NCBI GenBank assembly: GCA_019636675.1
Contig: JAHBXC010000001.1
Coordinates: 1,361,007-1,425,006 of the forward strand
From: Phycisphaeraceae bacterium
GTDB taxonomy: Bacteria > Planctomycetota > Phycisphaerae > Phycisphaerales > UBA1924
Direction: 5' to 3'
Length of the DNA: 64,000 nucleotides
Shown: piece after piece, positions 43,601-51,255 of the stretch
How the letters are laid out: every line of letters begins with the position of its first letter
How positions within the stretch are numbered: the first letter of the stretch is position 1
The notes under the pieces: generated by a model
Databases searched by the model: none
Told to the model about the DNA's origin: nothing
Seen by the model: the letters and a program-made list of their open reading frames with translations, nothing else
Position numbers and translations under genes: made by a program

Positions 43601-43946
43601 CGGCGAGGAGGCGCGCCGGCTCATCCGCGAGTCGGCGATCATGGCCGCCGCCGCGAAAGACCCCAAACTCAAGAAGCGCACGCTCACGAACCTCTACAAC
43701 GAGCGCCCCACCTGGCTCCGGCTCGCGCACCGTCGCCTCGACGAGGCGGTCCTCGCGGCGTACGCGAGCGTGGACCCCACCCCCGGGGGCGGCGGCTGGG
43801 CCGCGGACTGGGCGCAGGTCTGGGAAGACACCGGCGCAGGCCAGCCCCTGCCGACGTCGCACCCCCTCGCGGCGAAGCGCAAGGAAGTGGACGAAGCGGT
43901 GCTGGGCGCGCTGCTCGCGCTGAACCTCCGGCGGGCGGGAGCGTAA
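40620..43946 (+). CDS. MmeI-like single-chain restriction-methylation enzyme with repeat insertion
   Basis: 1108 residues; MmeI itself is about 919. The N-terminal nuclease has D77-X9-E87-F-K89, the same spacing as the MmeI PD-(D/E)XK site, so it looks catalytically intact. A helical spacer follows (about 150-370). The methyltransferase has motif I DPACGSGNF at about 397-405 and motif IV NPPF at 601-604, an N6-adenine type. Between them, residues about 499-580 are Gly/Pro/Ser/Arg-rich and encoded by dispersed repeat DNA. The target-recognition part (about 700-890) and a helical C-terminus complete the family order. Such enzymes cut and methylate at the same asymmetric site using one recognition domain. 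DNA from about 42460 to 43260 has clearly lower GC than the flanks. No other restriction genes adjoin it. Confidence 0.88.
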   Translation: MSPSGHLTPAAFVAKWSGATLTERSASQQYFLDLCDLLGQPSPASHDKTGAEYTFEKGISVSAPASSGSKGQYGFADVWWRNKFAWEFKRAGRHRDLHAAYQQLLQYREALDNPPLLIVSDLERIEIHTNFTGAAKRVYAFTLDDIANNPDALATLRRVFNDPYSLRPEQTTEQVTELVARKIGELAQRLRDRGHDPHDAAHFLMKCMFCLFAEDVQLLPPKTFHNLLTRAADALAKGTATEDKVTAWFTELFHAMREGGFFWGAEISHFNGGLFDDKPAIPLTRDDLGILSLAAAQDWSSVEPAIFGTLFERSLDPSKRAQIGAHYTSRDDILLVVEPVIVDPLRREWHETRSKIDEQVERRRAATTAPTKKKADEQIDRLLKSAQERLASVTVLDPACGSGNFLYVSLQRLLHLEKEIINFAAQEHIAQSLFPQVSPTQLLGIEINPYAAELAQVVIWIGYLQWMRDNGFKPPANPILKPFQSIENRDAILAWAMEDNGQSPEGNGHSAMGNGSSPLPPSRSREGAGGGSSFPPPTRGRGQGEGLPPLNQAPSDPRPSPHPSRAGGREGDLMRPIPVYQEGAVCTGPAAWPDADFIVGNPPFLGTKMLRGHLGDEYVEALFATYEGRIPGFSDLCCYWFELAREKIEKSPHVRAGLLATQAIRNGAARKVLERIKETGEVFMAWSDRVWMLDGAAVQISIVGFAGKPSEPPILNGVVVTVINPDLTSQSDTTQALRLPENSKIGFVGDVKSGAFDVEWRTASNWLAEPNAATDSPSKVLRPWFNGLDITSRRRAMWIIDFPSDMPVATASKFGAPFEHAREHVKPKRDEVKRKKYRDYWWIHAEPCDAMRAAVEPCSRFIVTPVLTKFRLFAWSEGSALPDHQLVAFARSDNYFFGVLHSSVHELWARRMGTQLREAESGFRYTPTTCFETFPLPWPPGKEPSGSPLAQAIAQAAKDLNEQREQWLNPPAWIDAIAKKIDAQDDFADVAAVSGEEARRLIRESAIMAAAAKDPKLKKRTLTNLYNERPTWLRLAHRRLDEAVLAAYASVDPTPGGGGWAADWAQVWEDTGAGQPLPTSHPLAAKRKEVDEAVLGALLALNLRRAGA
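42175..42332. repeat. Tandem and inverted repeat cluster inside the restriction-methylation gene
   Basis: Two 42-base direct copies (42175-42216 and 42219-42260) differ at only a few positions and each contains a CCCTCCC...GGGAGGG hairpin followed by AGGGTCTT. An inverted relative lies at 42290-42332. The reading frame stays open through all three. Confidence 0.8.
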
Positions 43947-44001
43947 GGCGACACCACTCGGCCGCATCGGCGTGCGCGTGGAGTGCGCTTGAGATCGAGT
44001 C

Positions 44002-44934
44002 TCAGAACGACGCGCCGAAGGTCCCCAGCACCAGGTTCAGGTCGGCGAAGTTCACCGCGCCGTCCTCGTTCGCGTCGGCGTTCACGAAGCCGGGCGATCC
44101 TGTCTGCCCGAACGCGCCGAGCACCGCGTTGAGGTCGGCGAAGTTCACCGTGCCGTCGGCGTTGATGTCGCCGGGCAGGAAGCGAGCCGCGAGGGTCAGG
44201 AAGTGCCCGAGCGTCTCGGGCTCCGCGCCCTCGGCGCCCTCCGGGGGGTTCCCGGCGCCGTAGTACACGAAGCCGTCGCCGACCTGCCCGTTCTGGAAGA
44301 ACACATTGGTGGTGGGCGTTGGCGACGAGGTGAAGACGAGACTGAACGAGGTCGTCCCGACATAGACGCCGATCCCGCCGCGCCTGGCGCTCTCCTGCTG
44401 CGCCTGCGAGCTGCCGGCGCCGACGATCGAGACGCCCGGCGTGATCTGCCCGGTGAGCAGAGCCAGGTTGGTGAAGGTGTCGGGCGCGTCGGTCGAGTCG
44501 TCGAAGGTCACGCCCAGCTGCAGGCCCGTGGCGACGGCGGTGCGCCCCTCGTCGCTGACCTGCACGATCGCCGACACGCCGCGCATCACGCTCTCAACGC
44601 GCAGCAGGAAGCCGATGTTGTCGGGGTCTTCGACGGTGAAATCGACGCGGTACACGACATTGCGCTTGTTGGTCTGGGCGATGCCCCCCTGCGCGATGAA
44701 GGTGTTGCGAAACGCCATGCGGTGCGTGAACGACGCGACCTGCCCGTCGAGCGAGGGCGGCGCCACGACCGAGGGCTCGGTCGTGAACGACCCGAGGCCC
44801 GACGCGGGAGGCGGGCTGCTGCTGTTCGTGACGACGACCGACCCGATCGACTGCGCCCCGGCGGCGGAGGCGAGCAGGGTCGCGGCGCTCGCCGACGCGA
44901 GTCGCCCCAGAGCCCGGTGGGTGAGTGGGTTCAT
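44002..44934 (-). CDS. Secreted protein with two dockerin-type repeats
   Basis: 310 residues. The ATG at 44934 has AAGGAG 8 bases upstream. The Sec signal peptide ends near SAAGAQ (residue 28). Residues 30-235 form a beta-rich domain with no known family; it includes 'NVVYRVDFTVEDPDNIGFLL' and 'TGLQLGVTFDDSTDAPD'. The C-terminus carries two calcium loops, 'GDINADGTVNFADLNAVLGA' and 'NADANEDGAVNFADLNLVLG', the dockerin type I form common in Phycisphaerae. Proteins of this kind are exported, and dockerins bind cohesins or anchor proteins to the surface; the partner here is unknown. The gene stands alone; about 250 bases separate it from the Bat operon upstream. Confidence 0.82.
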   Translation of the reverse strand: MNPLTHRALGRLASASAATLLASAAGAQSIGSVVVTNSSSPPPASGLGSFTTEPSVVAPPSLDGQVASFTHRMAFRNTFIAQGGIAQTNKRNVVYRVDFTVEDPDNIGFLLRVESVMRGVSAIVQVSDEGRTAVATGLQLGVTFDDSTDAPDTFTNLALLTGQITPGVSIVGAGSSQAQQESARRGGIGVYVGTTSFSLVFTSSPTPTTNVFFQNGQVGDGFVYYGAGNPPEGAEGAEPETLGHFLTLAARFLPGDINADGTVNFADLNAVLGAFGQTGSPGFVNADANEDGAVNFADLNLVLGTFGASF

Positions 44935-45094
44935 TTCGCTTCTCCTTCGACAAAGCCAGGCGTTCGACGACGATCCGGTTCTCGGGGTCCAGAGGGCCTT
45001 CGGCCGGGCTCCGCATCCTGCTGCGTGTGCGCAGGGCCGTTCCTCGGGGCCGAACACCCAGGTTTGACCGTCGCGCGCCGGATCTTTCACAATG

Positions 45095-45130
45095 GAAAAG
45101 AAATCACCCCGGAGACCGAACGCTCCGGGA
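45095..45130 (-). terminator. Probable terminator of the Bat operon
   Basis: A 7-bp stem CCCGGAG/CTCCGGG (45109-45115 with 45124-45130), 8-base loop, then, in the minus direction, GTGATTTCTTTTCC. It lies about 55 bases after the last stop of the operon. Confidence 0.55.
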
Positions 45131-45185
45131 TCGATCCGCGCGTGAAAGCAGGGAACTCGCGATATCGGGCGAGGGCGCTCGCGGC

Positions 45186-45992
45186 TCAGGGCAGCGCGAT
45201 CGACGCCGCCTCGACCCAGCCCTCGGTCCCCCTCCGGCCCGCCCGGACGCGCAGCCAGTCGTCGCGCGTCCCCAGAACGCGGACCTCATCCCCCGGCGCG
45301 AGCGCGGCGCCCGAAGACGGGAACGCGCCCCCCGGGCCGGCCCGCAGCGAGGCATCGCCCCCCACCACGACCCCGATGCTCGCCACCCCTCGCTCCGCCC
45401 ACGCGCCCCACGCCAGCGCGCCGCCCGACGCCGCGCCCACCGCGATCGTCACCAGCGCACCGAGCACGATCGCCGTGCCACCGGGGCGCGTCAGTCTCCA
45501 CGCCGCCAGCCCCCAGCCGGCGCACCACGACGCGAGAAAGACCGTCGTCAGCGCCGAGACGCCCGCGCGATCCACGAGCCGCAGCGCGCGCGCCTCGCCG
45601 GGCGTCGCGCTCGCAGGGGGCCAGGCGTCACGCGCGTCGTTCGTCACGGCGCGCAGCGCCACGCTCGCGGCACGGAAGTCGGCGTCGTCGCCCTGCGCCC
45701 TCGCCAGACGCGCCGCCTGCCTGAGATGATGCGCCGCGAGGCCCCGATCACCCATCCTCGCGTGCGCCGCGCCGAGATTCAGGCGCAGGCGTGCGCCGTC
45801 GAGCCCCTCGTCGAGCACCGCGTTGTACGCCGCGACCGCTTCGCGCAGCGCAGGCGATTGGTTGTCCGGCGAGTCGATCCCGCGCGCGAACGCGCTGTTC
45901 GCACGCTCCAGCATCGAAGCGACACTCGCCTCGTCCGCCACCGAGGGCGCACACGCGAACAGAAACACAACGAGCATGAGCACACGGCGCAT
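45186..45992 (-). CDS. batE: BatE-like TPR/SH3 membrane protein
   Basis: 268 residues from ATG at 45992, which shares one base with the batD stop (TGATG). A cleavable signal peptide (possibly with a lipobox-like FACA) is followed by TPR-like helices at about 25-110 ('LRLNLGAAHARMGDRGLAAHHLRQAARLA'). Two membrane helices at about 140-190 come next, and a C-terminal bacterial SH3 domain (about 205-265, 'GDEVRVLGTRDDWLRVRAGRR'). This is the BatE layout. BatE closes the aerotolerance (Bat) operon; proteins of the group form envelope complexes whose activity is not settled. Confidence 0.8.
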   Translation of the reverse strand: MRRVLMLVVFLFACAPSVADEASVASMLERANSAFARGIDSPDNQSPALREAVAAYNAVLDEGLDGARLRLNLGAAHARMGDRGLAAHHLRQAARLARAQGDDADFRAASVALRAVTNDARDAWPPASATPGEARALRLVDRAGVSALTTVFLASWCAGWGLAAWRLTRPGGTAIVLGALVTIAVGAASGGALAWGAWAERGVASIGVVVGGDASLRAGPGGAFPSSGAALAPGDEVRVLGTRDDWLRVRAGRRGTEGWVEAASIALP

Positions 45993-47857
45993 CACGGCGC
46001 ACTCACTTTCCCGCGCGTTGCGCGCAGCGCCGCGTCGGCGCGTGTGATGGCGTCGGACACGCTCGCCGCGACGCGCTTCGCGTCGAAGCCGTGCCCGCCC
46101 GCGAACCGCACCTCGTCGCACAGCGACAGCGCCTCTCGCAACTCCCGGGCGACGCCCTCGTCGGCGCGCTGGACCACGCGGACCGCCTCGTCGCTGGTCA
46201 TCGCGTCTCGCGGCGAACCGGTCCAGTCCGCGGCGAACCGGCGGACCGCCTCGCTGATCGTAGACGCCGCGTCAGGCGCGTCGTCCACGCGCGCGATCGA
46301 CCCCAGCGCCTCGCGCAGCGCACGCGCCCGTCGCCCGCGCGACGGGTCGGCCTTGATCCGCCTGCGCACCGCGCCGCCAAGCACAATCGCGGCGCACGCC
46401 GCCGGCGGCAGAACCACCGCCGCCACGCCCGCCGGGCCCCACGCGAGCGACAGGATCCCGCCCGAGCGCGACGAGAGATCGTCGATCGTCACCGCTCGCG
46501 CGCCCGTCTCACGATTCGTCTGCGACGCGTCGCCCTCCGTGCTCGCGCGGTCCGTGGCGCTCGCGACGATCGACGCGGGCGCGCCCGGCAGCGTGACTCG
46601 CGGCGCCGCTTCGACCGACAGCGCGATCGGCCCGCTCGACGCGACGCGGAACTCGCCGGCGTCGGCATCGAAATAGCTCAGCTCGATCGGCGAGACCTCG
46701 GTCACGCCCGGGTCGCGCGCGCGGATCATGGTCGAGAAACGCTTGCCGTTCCGGAGGGGTTCGACAGTCGGGCGGTCCCCGGTCAACCGGAACGCGCTCT
46801 CGAAGCCCGGGACGCGCGAGAGGTCGAGCATGGGAATCTCGTCGGGCGGCCCGTCGCCCGTCACGGTCACCGTGAGGGTGATGGGGTCGCCCACGCGCAC
46901 ACGCGTCGGCTCGGCCTTCGTCTCGATCGCGAACCGGCCGACCAGGCCGCTGAAACCCTGCGGCCTGCCCTGCGTCGGCAGGGGCACGACCTCGAGCGTG
47001 ATGGGCGGGCTCGCGACGACCTGCATGGGCGAATCGCCCGAGAACAGCGGCGAATCGAACAGCGATCGCCGACGCGTGCGAGAGGTCTGCGTGAACGCGA
47101 CCGTCGCCGGGCCCAGCTCATAGACCCCGGGCTCGCGCGCGACGATGGTCTTCTCGATCGTGAGCGTGCTGAACGCGCGCCCGTCGATCTCGCCGCGGCC
47201 GGCGCGGGCCACGCTGCGCTCGCCCAGGAACGAGACCTCGTAGTACTGCCCGCCCTGGAAGTGCGCCGGGGTGATGCCGTCGTCCGCCGGGGCGTAGACG
47301 CCGAACGATCCCGGCAGGTCGGGCATGGAGAACTGCGCCGTGCGCACCTCTTCGCCCAGGAACCAGGTGAGTCGCAGCGTGACGGGCTCGCCGGCGTAGG
47401 CGCGCTGCTTGCTGGTCATCAGTCGCAGCTTGAAGTTGTCCATCTCGCCGGGCGTGACCGCCTCGACGACGATGGGGTCGCTGCGCCGGACGCCGTCGCG
47501 CGTCTGCGCCTCGAAGGGCGGGATCAGGATCTGCCCCTCGCGCGAGGGAGTCAGGCGGTACTGAAAGACCCGTCGCGCGCGCTCGACGGTGCGCTGCCCG
47601 TCGAACACGACCTCGCTGCTGGTCGACGAGCCAAGCTCCTCGACGCGCGCGCCGGGGATAGGCGGGACGACCGGGGGCTGGCTTCGCGTGTCGCCCTCGA
47701 CCGAGATCTGCAGCAGGAACGGCTGGCCCACGAAGACGCGTTCGGATTCGACCTGCGCGCTCACGCGCACCGGGCCCGAGCCGTCGCGCTGCGCCAACGC
47801 CGGCGACGCGCCGAGCGCCAATACCAAAGCCGAAAGGAAGACGACGATGGCTCTCAT
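45992..47857 (-). CDS. batD: BatD-like protein
   Basis: 621 residues from ATG at 47857 with GAGGAG 7 bases upstream; a GTG at 47872 overlapping the previous stop is the alternative. Signal peptide to ALAQ (about residue 23). The mature part is a series of Ig-like beta domains: 'VSAQVESERVFVGQPFLLQI' opens the first, as in BatD, and 'EPTRVRVGDPITLTVTVTGD' a later one. A membrane helix at about 465-490 is followed by a cytoplasmic helical domain of roughly 130 residues. This is the family architecture (oxygen-tolerance protein). It presumably forms a periplasmic scaffold for BatA/B. Confidence 0.85.
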   Translation of the reverse strand: MRAIVVFLSALVLALGASPALAQRDGSGPVRVSAQVESERVFVGQPFLLQISVEGDTRSQPPVVPPIPGARVEELGSSTSSEVVFDGQRTVERARRVFQYRLTPSREGQILIPPFEAQTRDGVRRSDPIVVEAVTPGEMDNFKLRLMTSKQRAYAGEPVTLRLTWFLGEEVRTAQFSMPDLPGSFGVYAPADDGITPAHFQGGQYYEVSFLGERSVARAGRGEIDGRAFSTLTIEKTIVAREPGVYELGPATVAFTQTSRTRRRSLFDSPLFSGDSPMQVVASPPITLEVVPLPTQGRPQGFSGLVGRFAIETKAEPTRVRVGDPITLTVTVTGDGPPDEIPMLDLSRVPGFESAFRLTGDRPTVEPLRNGKRFSTMIRARDPGVTEVSPIELSYFDADAGEFRVASSGPIALSVEAAPRVTLPGAPASIVASATDRASTEGDASQTNRETGARAVTIDDLSSRSGGILSLAWGPAGVAAVVLPPAACAAIVLGGAVRRRIKADPSRGRRARALREALGSIARVDDAPDAASTISEAVRRFAADWTGSPRDAMTSDEAVRVVQRADEGVARELREALSLCDEVRFAGGHGFDAKRVAASVSDAITRADAALRATRGKVSAP

Positions 47858-47868
47858 GGGTTCGCTCC

Positions 47869-49116
47869 TCACCAGTCACGCTCCACGGGCACGCGCGGGC
47901 CGGTCGTCGGGCGCCGGGCGCGCTCCAGCGCCTCGCGCACCCGTCGCTCGCGATCGAGCAGCCGGTCCACGCTGTTCTGCTGCGCGTTGTCGCGGTCGAA
48001 CGCCGACGACTGCTGCGACTCGCTCTGGCTGCCCTCGCGGCCCTCCTGCTCGGCCGGCTCGCCCTCGCCGGGCTTGTCCTGCTGTTCGCCCTGCTCGCCC
48101 TCGCCCTGCTGCTCGGCGTTCTGGTCCTGCTGCTGCCTGGCCTGCTCGAGGAGCTCGCGCACGATGCGCTCGGCGTCGCGCGTCTGGCGCGCGGATTCCT
48201 CGCGGCGTTTCGAGGCCTCGTCGGGGCGCCCCTCCCGATCGGCGCTGCGGGACTCTTCGCGCTGCTGCGCCGCCTCCTGCAGGCGCTGGGCCGCGTCGCG
48301 CAGCGCGTCAGACGCAGGCGACGCCGGGCGCCCCTGCGAGTCGGCCGCGTTCTCCATCTGCTGCGCAAGACGCTCCGCCGCCTGCGCCGCGTCGCGGGAC
48401 TTCTGCGCGAGCGGGTCGGGCTGCGAGCCCGAGCCCTGCCCGGGCTGGCTCTGCTCGCCCTGCTGGCCCGACTGATCGCCCTGATCCCGGGGTTGATCGC
48501 CCTGTCCTTGCTCGGGTTGCTCGTCCTGCGAAGGCGACTGGTTCTCCTCCTGCTCCTGCGCGAGGTCTTCGAGTTCCTGCGCGAGCTTCTCGAGCGCCTC
48601 GCGGTTCGCCTTCTCCTGCGCCATGCGGTCGCGGAGCGCCTGGATACGCCGGTTCACCGCCTCGACATTCCGGGCGGCGGAGGGTTCGGAGGGCACGAGC
48701 CGCCCGGCGTCGCGGTAGCGCGCCGACGCTTCGCGCAGCGCGTCGATCGCTCCCCCGGGGTTTTCCTGCTCGAGCGCGTCGGCCCTGCGCACCGCCAGGT
48801 CGCCCAGGTTGAACAGGGCGCGCGCCGCGATGTCGGGCCGGTCGCCGGCGTGGCGCAGCGCGTCCCCGTAGGCGCGCTCGGCATCCTCGATGCGCTCCAT
48901 GCCGTGCAGCGCCCGCGCGAGGTTGTAGAGCGTCTCGACGCGCGACGGCTCGAGCAACGACGCCTCGCGGTACGAACGCTCGGCAATGTCCCAGTCGCCC
49001 CTGGACGCGGCGTCGTTGCCACGCGCCAGCAGCGCGCGGGCGTCGCGCGACGCCGACGCGCCGGCGAGCGCGCCAATCGACATCGCAACCGAGCACGCGA
49101 GCAGCGCCTTACGCAT
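47869..49116 (-). CDS. batC: BatC-like TPR protein with long Gln/Glu-rich tail
   Basis: 415 residues. Signal peptide near residues 1-22. TPR repeats occupy about 28-150 ('ARALLARGNDAASRGDWDIAERSYREASLLEP' gives the first). The remaining 250 residues are low in complexity: coiled-coil helices alternating with Gln/Glu/Gly/Ser stretches such as QEQEENQSPSQDEQPEQGQG. BatC proteins are TPR proteins of this operon type, but this tail is longer than the TPR part itself. It overlaps batB by 8 bases. Confidence 0.8.
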   Translation of the reverse strand: MRKALLACSVAMSIGALAGASASRDARALLARGNDAASRGDWDIAERSYREASLLEPSRVETLYNLARALHGMERIEDAERAYGDALRHAGDRPDIAARALFNLGDLAVRRADALEQENPGGAIDALREASARYRDAGRLVPSEPSAARNVEAVNRRIQALRDRMAQEKANREALEKLAQELEDLAQEQEENQSPSQDEQPEQGQGDQPRDQGDQSGQQGEQSQPGQGSGSQPDPLAQKSRDAAQAAERLAQQMENAADSQGRPASPASDALRDAAQRLQEAAQQREESRSADREGRPDEASKRREESARQTRDAERIVRELLEQARQQQDQNAEQQGEGEQGEQQDKPGEGEPAEQEGREGSQSESQQSSAFDRDNAQQNSVDRLLDRERRVREALERARRPTTGPRVPVERDW

Positions 49117-50119
49117 ACCGACGCCCCTTCACGAAGAGTTCGATCACCAACAGACCCAGCGCCGGCAGCAGGAACCACTGGAACCGTTCGATCGCGGACA
49201 GCGCCTCGGCGGTCTCGAACTCGCGCTGGTCCGCGCTGCGGATGAGCTGCGCGTAGATCTCGTCGAGGTCGAGCACGCCGGTGCCGACTTCGAGGTAGAC
49301 GCCCCCGGGCGTGGCCGCGGCGACGCGCTCGAGGGTGTCGCTGACCAGCCGGCTGGTGACCACCTCGCCCTGGGCGCGCATGTACTGGCCGGTGCGCGGG
49401 TCGTCCGTCGGGACCGGGGCGCCGTACTCGCTGCCCAGCCCGATCGCGATGATGCGCACGCCGCGTGCGCCGGCCTCCTGCGCCGCCTCGATGGGGAAGC
49501 TGCCCTGGTCCTCGCCGTCGGTGATGAGGATGATGTCGCGCGTGCGCGCGTCCGTGTCGTCGCTGAAGAGCGTGTCCATGGTCACGCGGATCGCGTCGCC
49601 GATCATGGTGCCGCCGCGCGCCACGGACCTGGGCGAGATCTCGTCGAGCGCGAGCCGGAAGAACCCGTGGTCGTAGGTCAGGGGGCATCGCACGCTGGCG
49701 CTGCCCGCGAAGGCGACGAGGCCGACGCGATCGCCCTGGATGACGCGCATGGCGTCGCGGATGGAGAGCTTCGCGCGTTCGAGCCGGTTGGGGGTCAGGT
49801 CCCGCGCGAGCATGCTGCGCGACACATCGACCACGAAGACGACATCGCGCCCGGTGCGCGTGACCTGTCGTTCCTTCTCCCCCCACGCCGGGCGCGCGAG
49901 CGAGACGCACGCGAGCGCGAGGGCCGCCAGGGCGCAGGCGGCGCGCAGGCCGGCCGCCGATGTCGAACCGCCGCGAACGACCTCGCGCAGCATCGATCGC
50001 GACGCGAACGCGCGGAGCGACGAACGCCTGGCGCGAAGGCCCGCCGCGACCACGAACGCCAGCGCCGCGACGCCCCACAACAGCGTCAGCGCCTCGGGTT
50101 GGAGCCATCGCACGCTCAC
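49109..50119 (-). CDS. batB: BatB-like von Willebrand factor A membrane protein
   Basis: 336 residues from a GTG at 50119 that overlaps the batA stop (GTGA). Two N-terminal membrane helices (about 8-26 and 58-75) precede a VWA domain with an intact MIDAS motif: DVSRS, then Thr in 'GGTMIGDAIRV' and Asp in 'ILITDGEDQGSF'. A C-terminal helix (about 312-330) anchors the end. VWA proteins bind partners through the metal site. BatA and BatB are consecutive genes, as in Bacteroides. Confidence 0.88.
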   Translation of the reverse strand: MSVRWLQPEALTLLWGVAALAFVVAAGLRARRSSLRAFASRSMLREVVRGGSTSAAGLRAACALAALALACVSLARPAWGEKERQVTRTGRDVVFVVDVSRSMLARDLTPNRLERAKLSIRDAMRVIQGDRVGLVAFAGSASVRCPLTYDHGFFRLALDEISPRSVARGGTMIGDAIRVTMDTLFSDDTDARTRDIILITDGEDQGSFPIEAAQEAGARGVRIIAIGLGSEYGAPVPTDDPRTGQYMRAQGEVVTSRLVSDTLERVAAATPGGVYLEVGTGVLDLDEIYAQLIRSADQREFETAEALSAIERFQWFLLPALGLLVIELFVKGRRYA

Positions 50120-51255
50120 GGCGTCCTCCTCAGGATCGTGGCGCCCAGCAGCAGCTCGAGCGCGAGCAGGCCCGCGCCCGCCGCCGCGAAGGGCCAGAAC
50201 AGCTCTTCGTACTCGGTGTACTGACGCGACTCCACGCGCGTCTTCTCGAGCGCGTCGATCGCGGCATAGATCTCGCGCAGCCCGTCGGCGTCGCTCGCCG
50301 AGAAGTGCTTTCCTCCGGTCATCGACGCCATCTCGCGCAGGAGCGTCTCGTCGATGCCGCGCGCGGGCACGCGCATCGGGCCCATGGGCGTCTGGATCAC
50401 CCGGTCGCCACCCCCCACGGCGATGGTGTACACGCGGATCCCCCATTCCTTCGCCATCTGCGCCGCTTCCAGGGGGTGCACCTCGCCGGTGTTCCACTCG
50501 CCGTCGGTCAGGAGCACGATCGCCTTGCCGCGGATCGTGAACCCGGCGTCGACCGATACCTCTCCGTCTGCCAGCGGCGCGTCTCTGCCGCTGGCGAGCA
50601 TCATCGCGCGACGGGTCAGGTCCTCTTCGGCGCGTTTGAGCCGTGCGGCGGCGAGCGCAACGCCGTCGCCGATGGCCGTGCCGTCCTCGGCGCGCAGGAT
50701 CGGCAGCTCGATCGTGTCGACCAGCGCCGCGACGGCGCGCGGGTCGCGCACCAGCGGGCAGATCGTCTCGGCGTACCGCGCGAAGGTCACGATGCCGATC
50801 AGGTCGTCGGGGCGCCCGGGCAGCGTGTCGGGGCGGCGCGGCGCGCCGTCGCCGTCGAGCTCGGCCGCTTCGCGCGTACCGAGCACGAACTCGCGCAGGA
50901 TCTGACGGACCGCCGCGATGCGCGTGACGGAACGCCCCTCGAACGAGATCGCCTCGTTCATGCTGCCCGAACGATCCACCACCATCATCATCGCGACGCC
51001 CTCGGTCACGACGCTCGTCTTCCCCACGCCGCTCTGGGGCCGGGCGACCGCCAGCACGAGCGCCGCGATCGCGAGCAGACGCATCGGCGTCAGCAGCGCG
51101 GCGCCGGTGGTCCGCCACGAACGCCCGACCGCGCTCGCCAGCGACAGCGACGGGATCACGACCGACGCGCGCCGGTCGCGCGCGCGCATCAGCAGCCACG
51201 CGACCGGGATCGCGAGAAGCAGCAGCAGCGCGAGCGGGGATTCAAACCGGGTCAC
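50116..51255 (-). CDS. batA: BatA-like von Willebrand factor A membrane protein
   Basis: 379 residues; the ATG overlaps the stop of the preceding gene by 4 bases. Helices at about 7-25 and 55-72. The VWA domain has MIDAS DRSGS ('MMMVVDRSGSMNEAI'), 'DGTAIGDGVALAAARL' and 'IVLLTDGEWNTG'. A loop of about 30 residues (RPDTLPGRPDD region) in the first half of the domain is an insertion relative to BatB. A C-terminal helix at about 350-372 follows. It probably forms a membrane complex with BatB under control of the MoxR ATPase. Confidence 0.88.
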   Translation of the reverse strand: MTRFESPLALLLLLAIPVAWLLMRARDRRASVVIPSLSLASAVGRSWRTTGAALLTPMRLLAIAALVLAVARPQSGVGKTSVVTEGVAMMMVVDRSGSMNEAISFEGRSVTRIAAVRQILREFVLGTREAAELDGDGAPRRPDTLPGRPDDLIGIVTFARYAETICPLVRDPRAVAALVDTIELPILRAEDGTAIGDGVALAAARLKRAEEDLTRRAMMLASGRDAPLADGEVSVDAGFTIRGKAIVLLTDGEWNTGEVHPLEAAQMAKEWGIRVYTIAVGGGDRVIQTPMGPMRVPARGIDETLLREMASMTGGKHFSASDADGLREIYAAIDALEKTRVESRQYTEYEELFWPFAAAGAGLLALELLLGATILRRTP

